DNA from: Deltaproteobacteria bacterium
Lineage (GTDB): Bacteria > Desulfobacterota > Desulfobulbia > Desulfobulbales > BM004
DNA length: 17,460 nt
NCBI GenBank assembly: GCA_020346205.1
Contig: CP070776.1
Location: forward strand, 1,450,792 to 1,468,251
Direction of reading: 5' to 3'
Positions 9,051-15,316 of the stretch are shown here, piece after piece (within the stretch, counting starts at the first letter, position 1; every line of letters starts with the position of its first letter). The translations under genes were made by a program, and so were the position numbers. The notes beneath the pieces were generated by a model that made no database searches, was not told the DNA's origin, and worked only from the letters and a program-made list of their open reading frames with translations.

Positions 9051-10304
9051 ATGTTTAATAAAACAACCCTATCCAATGGCATCAGGATCATAACCGAATC
9101 ACTGCAGCATTCAAAGGTAGTTTCCGTCGGTGTGTGGATTGATGCTGGATCAAGGGACGAGCATGATCTAAATAGCGGTTCGGCCCATTTTATTGAGCAT
9201 ATGCTCTTCAAGGGCACAACCAGCCGTTCAGCCCAGGATATTGCAAGAGAATTAGATGTTCTTGGCGGTTCTGCAAATGCCTTCACAACCCGGGAAAACA
9301 CCTGTCTCCATGCCACGGTTATGGATACCAAACTGCCGATCCTGGTGGAGTTGTTTACGGATCTGCTAGGCAATTCACTCTTCTCAGAGGAGGAAATAGA
9401 GCGTGAGCGCCAGGTCATTCTGCAGGAGATGCACATGGTCGAAGATATGCCTGATGACCACATACATGATCTCTTCGCAGAACTGCTCTGGGGTAAACAT
9501 CCACTTGGCAAAACAATTCTCGGCAGCCATGAAATTGTTGCAGCAATGGATTCCCGGAAACTCCGTGAATATGTGCAGAAATACTATACAACTGACAAGA
9601 TAGTCGTTTCTGCAGCTGGCAAGGTGGACCATGATGATTTTGTATCGTTGTGGCAAAAGGCTTTTGAAAAGTTCGGACAGACATCTGATCCTGTCCTGAA
9701 ACGTATTGAGCCTGCATTGCTGCCTAGCAATAGAAAGATTTACTCCAAGCCCCTGGAGCAGGTCCATATACTTTTGGGAACTTACGGGCTATCTGTAATT
9801 GATGAGGACCGTTTTGCTTATCTGCTCCTCAATGTATTGCTTGGTGGTAACATGAGTTCAAGGCTTTTTCAGGAGATCAGGGAAAAAAGAGGACTGGCCT
9901 ACTCCATATACTCCTATATCGCCTCATATTCAGACAGTGGTTACCAGGCAATTTATTTGGGAGTGGACAGGGAGTCAGTAAATGAATCATTGGCCCTTGT
10001 TAGTCGGGAAATTACAAAATTGCAGGATACTCCAGTTACAGGTTCTGAGTTGGCCAATTCTAAGGATTTTGTAAAAAGCGGCCTGTATCTTTCCATGGAG
10101 AACATGGAAGCAATAATGACCCGTATAGCCCGTAATGAACTTTATTTTGGCAAATATCTTACCCTTGAAGAAGTGGTGGCTTCCATTGACCGGGTGACAG
10201 GTGAGGACATCATGAGCCTTTCCAGCAGAGTATTCGGCAGACAGGAGTTGACAGTTGCCGGTCTTGGCCCCCTTGAACAGAAGGAAATAGACTGGAAGTC
10301 TTAA
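9051..10304 (+). CDS. M16 family zinc metallopeptidase (processing-peptidase-like)
   Basis: Protein of 417 residues in the pitrilysin/M16B family, related to the beta subunit of mitochondrial processing peptidase and to bacterial PqqL/YmxG-type proteases. The inverted zinc motif is intact: HFIEH at 46-50, with the third ligand Glu126 in ILQEM, exactly 76 residues after His50. Both halves of the fold are present, including GLAYSIYSYIASYSDSG in the C-terminal half. No signal peptide is visible, so it is probably cytoplasmic. The start is the ATG at 9051, giving the usual MFNKTTLSNGIRIITE opening; an upstream TTG in the frame lies in the terminator. No ribosome binding site is visible before 9051, which is odd. 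The physiological substrate cannot be read from sequence. Its place between pnp and dut is seen in related bacteria, as I recall. Confidence 0.93.
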   Translation: MFNKTTLSNGIRIITESLQHSKVVSVGVWIDAGSRDEHDLNSGSAHFIEHMLFKGTTSRSAQDIARELDVLGGSANAFTTRENTCLHATVMDTKLPILVELFTDLLGNSLFSEEEIERERQVILQEMHMVEDMPDDHIHDLFAELLWGKHPLGKTILGSHEIVAAMDSRKLREYVQKYYTTDKIVVSAAGKVDHDDFVSLWQKAFEKFGQTSDPVLKRIEPALLPSNRKIYSKPLEQVHILLGTYGLSVIDEDRFAYLLLNVLLGGNMSSRLFQEIREKRGLAYSIYSYIASYSDSGYQAIYLGVDRESVNESLALVSREITKLQDTPVTGSELANSKDFVKSGLYLSMENMEAIMTRIARNELYFGKYLTLEEVVASIDRVTGEDIMSLSSRVFGRQELTVAGLGPLEQKEIDWKS

Positions 10305-10349
10305 TATGCCTTTTTGAAATTATTAACAGCGACTATTGTTCAATCGACG

Positions 10350-10805
10350 ATGGATACTATTGTAATAAAATTTAATTGGCTTGACCCTGAAGGTGCAGGA
10401 GATTTGAATCTGCCCACCTATCATTCTGCTGAGGCGTCCGGTATGGATGTCGCTGCAGCGGTTGCAGAACAAGTTGAACTGGCTCCAGGTGAGATTAAAA
10501 TGATACCCACCAATTTTGCTGTTGCCATCCCGCCAGGGTATGAGATCCAGGTACGGCCCCGCAGCGGCCTGGCAATAAAGCATGGGGTCACGATCATAAA
10601 CAGTCCCGGGACCATTGATGCTGACTACCGCGGCGAAGTAAAAATTGGGTTGATCAACCTTGGTTCCAAACCATATACGATTCATCGCGGAGATAGAGTG
10701 GCGCAGTTGGTTGTTGCTGCAGTGCAAAAGGCTGACCTGCAGGTGGTGAATGAACTTGACAAAACAATCCGCCATACAGGCGGTTTCGGACATACCGGTA
10801 AATAG
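10350..10805 (+). CDS. dut: Deoxyuridine 5'-triphosphate nucleotidohydrolase (dUTPase)
   Basis: Hydrolyses dUTP to dUMP and pyrophosphate, keeping uracil out of DNA and supplying dUMP for thymidylate synthesis. The product has 151 residues from ATG 10350, the standard trimeric dUTPase length. All five motifs are present: AEASGMDV (27-34), PRSGLA (70-75), the uracil and catalytic motif [10 protein letters not shown] (87-96) with Asp92, GDRVAQLV (114-121), and the C-terminal lid [10 protein letters not shown] (141-150). The lid has His where Gly and Ser are more usual, a mild variation. There is no clear ribosome binding site before 10350; the frame continues up to a TTG at 10314, which has none either, so the conserved length decided the start. 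It begins 45 bases after the M16 gene and is followed 18 bases later by the YycJ-type gene. Confidence 0.95.
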   Translation: MDTIVIKFNWLDPEGAGDLNLPTYHSAEASGMDVAAAVAEQVELAPGEIKMIPTNFAVAIPPGYEIQVRPRSGLAIKHGVTIINSPGTIDADYRGEVKIGLINLGSKPYTIHRGDRVAQLVVAAVQKADLQVVNELDKTIRHTGGFGHTGK

Positions 10806-10823
10806 AAGGTTCAGGCTTTTAGA

Positions 10824-11615
10824 ATGAGATTTTGTGTTCTAGGCAGTGGCAGCAAAGGGAATGCCACCTATCTTGAAAGTGGGGAGACCAGTATACTCAT
10901 AGATGCCGGCATGTCCGGTATTGAATTGCAGAAAAGACTCTCGTATATAGGGGTTGATCTGTCGGAAATTGATGCCATTCTGGTAACCCATGAACATAAT
11001 GATCACGTTCAGGGTGTTGGGGTTCTTTCCCGCCGAGCAAATATCCCAGTTTTTGCCAATACAGCAACATTTTCTGCTGCGTCAAAAATTATTAATAAGC
11101 TGTTTTCCTATAACGAATTTGAAACTGGTGGGTCCCTTTATATTCAAAATTTAGAGATCCATCCTTTCTCAATATCCCACGATACAGAAGATCCTGTGGG
11201 TTTTCGAATTTCAGATGGTCGTGTTTCCTTTGGGTACTGTACGGATACCGGAAAGGTATCACGGCTCATGCAGCATCGGTTGGCCTCCTGCCAGGCCCTC
11301 GTTCTGGAAAGCAACCACGACATTGCAATGTTGCAGAATGGGACTTATCCCCCCTACCTGAAACAGAGAATACGTTCCAACCAGGGGCATCTTGATAATG
11401 TTGAAGCTGCAATATTATTAAATGAATTGGTACATGAAAAGCTGCAACATGTTGTTTTGGCCCACTTGAGTGAGGAAAATAATCATCCTGAAATCGCTTA
11501 TCATGCTGCTGTGGAAGCCCTGCACAACAATCCTCTCTGCAAGGAGACAGGTATACGGGTTTCAGTGGCAAGCCAGGGATGTATTGGAGAGTTGGTCTGC
11601 CTTTCTGAAAAATAG
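10824..11615 (+). CDS. Metallo-beta-lactamase fold hydrolase, YycJ/WalJ-like
   Basis: Protein of 263 residues with the full metal-binding set of the fold: HEHNDH at 56-61, then SHDTEDPVGF, the DTG of YCTDTGKVS, ESNHD, GHLDN, and LAHLSEENN near the C-terminus. The opening MRFCVLGSGSKGNATYLE is typical of the YycJ/WalJ group, which are probable phosphodiesterases or nucleases; Bacillus YycJ has been linked to cell-wall signalling and to DNA repair. The exact substrate here is unknown. No signal peptide is seen, so it is cytoplasmic. AGAAGG at 10804-10809 is 14 bases upstream of the ATG, a loose ribosome binding site overlapping the dut stop. It probably shares a transcript with the M16 and dut genes. 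Confidence 0.9.
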   Translation: MRFCVLGSGSKGNATYLESGETSILIDAGMSGIELQKRLSYIGVDLSEIDAILVTHEHNDHVQGVGVLSRRANIPVFANTATFSAASKIINKLFSYNEFETGGSLYIQNLEIHPFSISHDTEDPVGFRISDGRVSFGYCTDTGKVSRLMQHRLASCQALVLESNHDIAMLQNGTYPPYLKQRIRSNQGHLDNVEAAILLNELVHEKLQHVVLAHLSEENNHPEIAYHAAVEALHNNPLCKETGIRVSVASQGCIGELVCLSEK

Positions 11616-11617
11616 CC

Positions 11618-11647
11618 TTGAATATCTCAAGTTATTTCATGTAATAT
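11618..11647 (+). promoter_or_regulatory. Possible sigma-70 promoter before the SpoIIAA-like gene
   Basis: TTGAAT at 11618-11623 and TAATAT at 11642-11647 are separated by 18 bases, in an A/T-rich stretch just after the previous stop. An inverted repeat CTTGA-N5-TCAAG (11617-11631) overlaps the -35 element. The match is only moderate in A/T-rich DNA. Confidence 0.35.
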
Positions 11648-11688
11648 ATAAAAATAATCTATATAAATGATTGTTTGTGAGTTGAGCC

Positions 11689-12078
11689 ATGCCAATACTC
11701 AGAAGTTTTGACAATAAGAGGAATTTGGTAATTCTGGGCTGCAGTGGTGCTATTGCAAAAGGCGGTATCAGAGAAGCATATTGCGAGATGCTTGATGATC
11801 CTGCATTCAGGCCGGGAGCCAATATTCTTTGGGATTTCAGGGGTGCTAGGGGAGAACCACCTTCAGAGCAGCAAATAATCGATTATGTCGCTATGGTAAA
11901 GGAAAACCAGATGAAGCGGGGTAGCAATTATAAAGTTGCAATGATAGTAGACAAGGACCTGCATTATGGTTTAATCAGAATGTTTCAAGCGCACGCCGAT
12001 ACTTTACCCTTTGAAGTGATGTCATTTCGTACTGAAGATGATGCCTACAGGTGGCTTGATGAGACCAATTCCGATTGA
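11689..12078 (+). CDS. SpoIIAA-like (STAS/SEC14 fold) protein of unknown role
   Basis: Protein of 129 residues. The pattern fits the SpoIIAA-like family: an N-terminal beta hairpin with VILGCSGAI, a central NILWDFRGARGEPPSEQQI (the usual 'VDLR...S..E' segment), a strand KVAMIVDKDLHYGLIRMFQ and a C-terminal FEVMSFRTEDDAYRWLDE, which matches the family ending 'FR..deA..WL'. Such proteins are small, cytoplasmic and often single-domain; some relatives bind lipids or act as partner-switch antagonists. The conserved serine that is phosphorylated in true anti-anti-sigma STAS proteins is not evident, and no kinase or sigma factor gene is nearby, so a signalling role is not claimed. It follows the YycJ-type gene by 73 bases, with a possible promoter of its own, and converges on the small minus-strand gene 36 bases downstream. 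Confidence 0.75.
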   Translation: MPILRSFDNKRNLVILGCSGAIAKGGIREAYCEMLDDPAFRPGANILWDFRGARGEPPSEQQIIDYVAMVKENQMKRGSNYKVAMIVDKDLHYGLIRMFQAHADTLPFEVMSFRTEDDAYRWLDETNSD

Positions 12079-12114
12079 TGATAAAGCGCAAACGTTTCTT
12101 TTCTCAAATCCTGT

Positions 12115-12318
12115 TTAAAGAGCACCGCACATAACTTCAAAATTTTCGCATTCCTCTTGGTTCAGAAAGGGGCAGGGTTCGCATTGGAACCACTGCAGCT
12201 TGGGGCACCAGTAACGGTCTTTGTAAGGTTCATTGCAGCCATCTTCAGTTAGCTTCTTTCGTTTTCTGTTGCCGTACTGTACTTCCTTCCCCTGTATTGA
12301 AAATCTCCAGACAGCCAT
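12115..12318 (-). CDS. Small six-cysteine protein of unknown function
   Basis: A 67-residue protein not matched to any family I recognise. It is supported by a very strong ribosome binding site: the minus strand reads AAGGAGGTAATCT directly before the ATG. The N-terminal half is basic (GNRKRKK at 16-22). The C-terminal half holds six Cys residues at 28, 38, 46, 49, 57 and 64 plus several aromatic residues (YWCPKLQWFQCEPCPFL). The C-x2-C pair at 46-49 and the flanking cysteines suggest metal binding or disulfides; there is no signal peptide, so a cytoplasmic zinc or iron-sulfur site is more likely. It stands alone on the minus strand, converging with the SpoIIAA-like gene. It could be a redox or RNA/DNA-binding accessory protein, but no function is assigned. 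Confidence 0.68.
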   Translation of the reverse strand: MAVWRFSIQGKEVQYGNRKRKKLTEDGCNEPYKDRYWCPKLQWFQCEPCPFLNQEECENFEVMCGAL

Positions 12319-12677
12319 AGATTACCTCCTTATGCTGTGACCTATCTGAGCACTTCCCTCCTCAGCGCCAAGCCCAGGTGTATATTGCAGTCTGTCCTTC
12401 CAATGAATTTTGTTCTTACCCTTTGTATTCATTGGAATTTTATCAATAATGACTGAAGCAAGAAATATGCCAGCAAAGGAAATTGAAAAACGCAAACACC
12501 TGAGATGAAGGAAAATGTTGTTTTATTTCAGTTGGTTAAACAGTGAGTGTCTCAAGGTTGTCAATATGGGACCTGTTGGAAGCTTTACAGGAAATTATAG
12601 AATCGCTGCAGAAAACGACAAAAAATGTCAGGGCATCAGAGTGGAGTAGTGATTTTCAATGCGGAGAGGTTAGAGGA
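12319..12677. other. Gene-poor stretch between the six-cysteine gene and the ttcA-like gene
   Basis: These 359 bases hold no confident gene. They include the ribosome binding site and presumably the promoter of the minus-strand small gene (no good -35/-10 pair was found), an 11-bp inverted repeat at 12398-12437, and a plus-strand open frame of 56 codons (12543-12713) without a ribosome binding site. The stretch from about 12440 to 12540 is A/T-rich. Confidence 0.6.
12398..12437. repeat. 11-bp perfect inverted repeat with 18-base spacer
   Basis: TTCCAATGAAT at 12398-12408 and ATTCATTGGAA at 12427-12437 are exact reverse complements. On the plus strand only TTTT follows, and on the minus strand there is no T run, so it is a weak terminator at best. 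It lies about 80-120 bases upstream of the six-cysteine gene, where a regulatory site could sit. Confidence 0.5.
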
Positions 12678-13403
12678 CTAACAGTCCAGCATGTATCCCT
12701 GCCGGATGTTTGAAAGTGCTGCAAACATATTGGACTTAACCTTGGGGTCCAGTTCGCTCAAGGAGGCAACTACCTTGCGCGCTTCCTGCCTTTTAGAGTC
12801 ATTATCCTTGGGGCAGGGATTTTTGACAGGTACAATGCCGGCAGCAGCAGCTATTTCTAAGATATCTTTTTTCTCAAGGTAGGCCATGGGCCTGATAATG
12901 TGTATGCGTCCATCAAAAAGTTTCTGCTTCGGGACCATGGTGCTGATATTTCCCGCATAAAGCAGGTTGATGAAAAATGTTTCCAGGATATCGTCCTTAT
13001 GATGTCCGAAACTTATTTTTTTGAAGCCCTGTTCCTCGGCTATTGCAAAAAGGCGATTTCTGCGTAAGCGTGCACAATGATAGCAGATACTTTTGCCCTC
13101 TTCTGCCTCCTCTGCCCTCTGCCAGAAATCGGTTTCTTCAATATGGTAAGGGACGCCGATGTTCTGTAACTGTTCGGCAACTTTAGCACTTGTTGAGCTG
13201 TCAAAACCATTATCAATGTATACAGCATATATTTCGTAACGGATCGGGGCTTTATGCTGCCAATGGTTGAGAATCCAGCTCAACACAAGACTGTCAACCC
13301 CACCTGAAACTGCAACGAGCACCCTATCGTTGTCAGCCAGCATGGAATAATTGTGCATGGCCTGGCCGATGTTTCGATTTGCAGCCTTGCTCAGTAAACT
13401 CAT
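12678..13403 (-). CDS. TtcA-like PP-loop ATPase, probable tRNA thiolation enzyme
   Basis: Protein of 241 residues in the TtcA/TilS PP-loop group. TtcA adds sulfur to cytidine 32 of tRNAs using ATP and an iron-sulfur cluster. Seen: PP-loop SGGVDS at 33-38 (many TtcA proteins have SGGKDS), the CxxC of ICYHCARLRR (Cys107, Cys110), GHHKDDILET from 133, IIRPMAYLEKKDI from 169, and a third candidate cluster ligand Cys197 in NPCPKD. The CxxC followed by RLRR and the HHKDD motif favour TtcA over TilS. It is shorter than the E. coli enzyme, and the usual second Cys after Cys197 is missing, so the exact substrate is uncertain. It lies 12 bases after the lipoprotein gene in the same direction and probably shares its transcript. 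No good ribosome binding site is visible at the start. Confidence 0.85.
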   Translation of the reverse strand: MSLLSKAANRNIGQAMHNYSMLADNDRVLVAVSGGVDSLVLSWILNHWQHKAPIRYEIYAVYIDNGFDSSTSAKVAEQLQNIGVPYHIEETDFWQRAEEAEEGKSICYHCARLRRNRLFAIAEEQGFKKISFGHHKDDILETFFINLLYAGNISTMVPKQKLFDGRIHIIRPMAYLEKKDILEIAAAAGIVPVKNPCPKDNDSKRQEARKVVASLSELDPKVKSNMFAALSNIRQGYMLDC

Positions 13404-13415
13404 GAAATCTTTGGG

Positions 13416-14057
13416 TTAGTTCTTGTTCAGGTAGGGGCAGGTATCGAGTTTTTTTCTTAAACCTGCTTCTGCCAGCTCTGCAGCGGTGAGCCAGCGAAAG
13501 CCTGAGCCGGTAGAGCGGGAGCTTAGGATATTCTCGAACAGAGGTTGTTGGGTTTGATCAAAATCAACACTCCAGATAACCCGGCTGTTTGCTATGGCAA
13601 GTAGTTTGAGGGTGAAGGCTACAGAGGCTGGGTTATCAACAATATATGCCGACCCGGTCCTGGTCTGATAGCGAGCTACTTCTGTGACAAGGACAGCGTC
13701 ATAATTAAGTTGTTGCCCTGCTTCTCTTGCCAGATAAAGAGGTTTGCCTTTGCCAGATTGTGCAGACTGCAGACCTTCCAGCTCAGTTTGAGATATAAAA
13801 CGCACATTATTGTAGCCCTTGAAATAATCATTCAGCAAAGTATCGATGATTTTAGCTCCGGCCTCAAGCTGCTGCGTTGTTTTGCTGTCGGACGGCAGAA
13901 TGGTGATCCTGGCGGGTTGTGCCGGTAGAATTCCTATGGAGTTTATTGGAACAAGTTCCTTTGCAGTCTCCTCTTGGGGAATATTGGAGCATCCGGCAGA
14001 GAAAACAAAGGGAATGATTACGAGCCAGATGACAATTAAAGTGTAAAGGTTTTTCAC
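13416..14057 (-). CDS. Predicted outer-membrane lipoprotein, CsgG/DUF799-like
   Basis: A 213-residue protein with a lipoprotein signal peptide: MKNLYTL, a hydrophobic stretch, then the lipobox FSAGC with Cys23 as the lipidated residue. The residue after it is Ser, so outer-membrane retention is expected. The mature part has features seen in CsgG-like and DUF799 lipoproteins: GILPAQPARI, KIIDTLLNDYF, a central NYDAVLVTEVARYQTRTGSAY and ANSRVIWSVDFDQTQQPL, the 'X-W' pattern typical of assembly or penicillin-binding-protein-activator-like lipoproteins. This family link is tentative. The start codon is GTG (minus-strand 14057-14055), chosen because AAGGAG lies 7 bases upstream. It is probably cotranscribed with the ttcA-like gene and follows hisB by 70 bases. 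Confidence 0.8.
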   Translation of the reverse strand: MKNLYTLIVIWLVIIPFVFSAGCSNIPQEETAKELVPINSIGILPAQPARITILPSDSKTTQQLEAGAKIIDTLLNDYFKGYNNVRFISQTELEGLQSAQSGKGKPLYLAREAGQQLNYDAVLVTEVARYQTRTGSAYIVDNPASVAFTLKLLAIANSRVIWSVDFDQTQQPLFENILSSRSTGSGFRWLTAAELAEAGLRKKLDTCPYLNKN

Positions 14058-14127
14058 AGGAGTACTCCTTATAATGAAGCAGCCATCAATATTTTAGAAG
14101 GTAAGCATATCCGCCCGATAATATACC

Positions 14128-14724
14128 TTATAAAGACCCCTTGGAAGAGAGAGGGCCTTTGCTCCGGGGTTCAGGGCTCGCGGCCTGCCCCAGGGCACGC
14201 CCAAGTGCCTTGAAAACCGCCTCAATAATATGGTGCGTATTATCACCATGCTCTACTTTTATATGCAGCGTGAGACCAGCGTGTAAGGCCAGGGCCCGGA
14301 AGAACTCTTTGGCAAGAGCAGTATCAAAAGTACCAACTTTCTGATCCTTAATTGGCGCATCAAAATGCAGGTATGGCCGATTGGAAATATCAACTGTAAC
14401 CTGGGCTAACGCTTCATCCATGGGAATAACACTGAAGCCGTATCGGCAAATTCCGCTTAAATCACCTAAGGCAGTCTTGAATGCCTGTCCGAGGCAAATG
14501 CCGAGATCTTCTACGGTATGATGGTCGTCCACCTCAATATCGCCGGCACCTTCTATATCTAGATCAAAAAAACCATGAACACCAAAAAGCGTCAGCATGT
14601 GATCCATGAAGGAAACACCGGTTCTGATCGAAGTGGTGCCAAGTCCGTCAAGTTTGAGGCTCAGCTTGATGTCTGTTTCTTTGGTCTTGCGATGAATTTC
14701 GCCGACCCTGGATGTATTACTCAT
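14128..14724 (-). CDS. hisB: Imidazoleglycerol-phosphate dehydratase
   Basis: Catalyses dehydration of imidazole-glycerol phosphate to imidazole-acetol phosphate, in histidine biosynthesis. The product has 198 residues from the ATG at 14724, the normal length of the single-function enzyme. The longer open frame to 14850 is rejected because GGAG sits 8 bases before 14724. Metal-binding and active-site motifs are present: FMDHML (39-44), VDDHHTVED (65-73), RYGFSVIPMDEA (94-105), EFFRALALHAG (140-150) and GDNTHHIIEA (160-169). The C-terminus SSKGSL matches the usual 'STKG.L' ending. It stands apart from any other his gene in the window, so the histidine genes are at least partly dispersed. No phosphatase domain is fused, unlike the enteric HisB. 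Confidence 0.96.
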   Translation of the reverse strand: MSNTSRVGEIHRKTKETDIKLSLKLDGLGTTSIRTGVSFMDHMLTLFGVHGFFDLDIEGAGDIEVDDHHTVEDLGICLGQAFKTALGDLSGICRYGFSVIPMDEALAQVTVDISNRPYLHFDAPIKDQKVGTFDTALAKEFFRALALHAGLTLHIKVEHGDNTHHIIEAVFKALGRALGQAASPEPRSKGPLSSKGSL

Positions 14725-14844
14725 GAACGTTGCTCCAGTGTTAATAGATACTTTTATTCTTTGGGCCGGAATAATAATAAGGCACATGATATGTCTGCCC
14801 ATTGTTCTAATCCGGCATTTCAAAAATAATGATTCTAAATACCT

Positions 14845-14857
14845 ATACAATTTGTAT
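14845..14857. promoter_or_regulatory. Inverted repeat upstream of hisB, possible operator
   Basis: ATACAA-T-TTGTAT at 14845-14857 is a perfect 6-1-6 inverted repeat about 120 bases upstream of the hisB start. On the minus strand it overlaps a weak promoter candidate (TTGCCC, 17-base spacer, TATAGG). Its position suggests a repressor site, but no regulator is known. Confidence 0.25.
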
Positions 14858-14902
14858 GGTTAGAGGGCAATAGTGATGTGAGATTTTTCAAAAAAAAATA
14901 GT

Positions 14903-14916
14903 AAGGCATATGCCTT
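14903..14916. repeat. 14-bp perfect palindrome upstream of the tRNA-Gly promoter
   Basis: AAGGCATATGCCTT reads the same on both strands. On the minus strand it is followed a few bases later by nine T residues (plus-strand A tract at 14890-14898), giving a short terminator-like hairpin with a 5-bp stem and a 4-base loop. No minus-strand gene ends here, so a binding site is equally possible. Confidence 0.4.
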
Positions 14917-14956
14917 TAACTTGCAAATGGTGCCAACAATACGCTAGAATTTTTTG

Positions 14957-14985
14957 TTGACAACAGGTGGGTGACTCGTTATATT
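14957..14985 (+). promoter_or_regulatory. Near-consensus sigma-70 promoter for tRNA-Gly
   Basis: TTGACA at 14957-14962 is perfect, the spacer is 17 bases, and TATATT at 14980-14985 matches the -10 at five of six positions. The predicted start near 14992 lies about 20 bases before the mature tRNA. Confidence 0.85.
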
Positions 14986-15012
14986 CCCTGGCTTTCCAGT
15001 TGGTTTGCGCGA

Positions 15013-15087
15013 GCGGGAATAACTCAGTGGTAGAGTGTAACCTTGCCAAGGTTGAAGTCGCGAGTTCGAATCTCGTTTCCCGCTCCA
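15013..15087 (+). tRNA. tRNA-Gly (anticodon GCC), CCA encoded
   Basis: A complete cloverleaf can be drawn. Acceptor stem: GCGGGAA (15013-15019) with TTCCCGC (15077-15083). D stem: ACTC/GAGT. Anticodon stem: TAACC/GGTTG with loop TTGCCAA, anticodon GCC at 15045-15047. T stem: GCGAG/CTCGT with loop TTCGAAT. Discriminator T at 15084 and a gene-encoded CCA at 15085-15087. The anticodon reads GGC and GGU codons. It is transcribed from its own promoter and ends at the terminator at 15118-15144, so it appears monocistronic. Confidence 0.97.
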
Positions 15088-15117
15088 CTTTTTTTACAGC
15101 TTATTCTTTACTGGAAT

Positions 15118-15144
15118 GGTTCGACTGCTGTCGGGCCTTTTTTT
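15118..15144 (+). terminator. Intrinsic terminator after tRNA-Gly
   Basis: GGTTCGAC at 15118-15125 pairs with GTCGGGCC at 15130-15137 (8 bp, two G-U pairs) around the loop TGCT, followed by seven T residues at 15138-15144. A T run (seven or so) also directly follows the tRNA CCA. Confidence 0.8.
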
Positions 15145-15145
15145 A

Positions 15146-15174
15146 TTGACAGATTAGAGATATCGCAATATAAA
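15146..15174 (+). promoter_or_regulatory. Near-consensus sigma-70 promoter for rplM-rpsI
   Basis: TTGACA at 15146-15151 is perfect, the spacer is 17 bases, and TATAAA at 15169-15174 matches the -10 at five of six positions. It starts one base after the tRNA terminator T run. The predicted start near 15181 gives a leader of about 135 bases before rplM. Confidence 0.83.
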
Positions 15175-15196
15175 TTAAAAGTTTATTTGCGTGTTG

Positions 15197-15244
15197 GGAT
15201 TTTGTGCTCCGGGGAGTTTTCTCCATGAGACGAAATCCTTTTTT
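15197..15244 (+). promoter_or_regulatory. Terminator-like hairpin in the rplM leader, candidate attenuator
   Basis: GGATTTTGT at 15197-15205 pairs with ACGAAATCC at 15230-15238 (9 bp, one G-U), enclosing a small GGAG/CTCC hairpin (15213-15216 with 15221-15224, loop TTTT), and is followed by six T residues (15239-15244). It lies after the rplM promoter and before the ATG at 15317, so it could end transcription early. A second hairpin, GGTTGA/TCAGCC (15261-15276) with TTTT, follows. L13 represses its own operon in E. coli, and L13 leader RNAs are known in other phyla; whether this element works that way is inference. Confidence 0.5.
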
Positions 15245-15316
15245 ATAGAAAATAGTCAGAGGTTGATTCATCAGCCTTTTACAGAGTTAGACTTTACGTT
15301 TGTTGAGGATTATATC

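Noticed and set aside
14725..14850. In-frame extension of HisB
   Set aside because: The region lacks HisB similarity, and a ribosome binding site precedes the ATG at 14724.
14888..15088. Minus-strand frame with ERETRFELATSTLARLHSTTEL
   Set aside because: This is the antisense of tRNA-Gly, a well-known spurious protein annotation.
15191..15316. In-frame 42-codon N-terminal extension of L13
   Set aside because: L13 has the standard length from 15317 with a good ribosome binding site. The extension lies over the leader hairpins.
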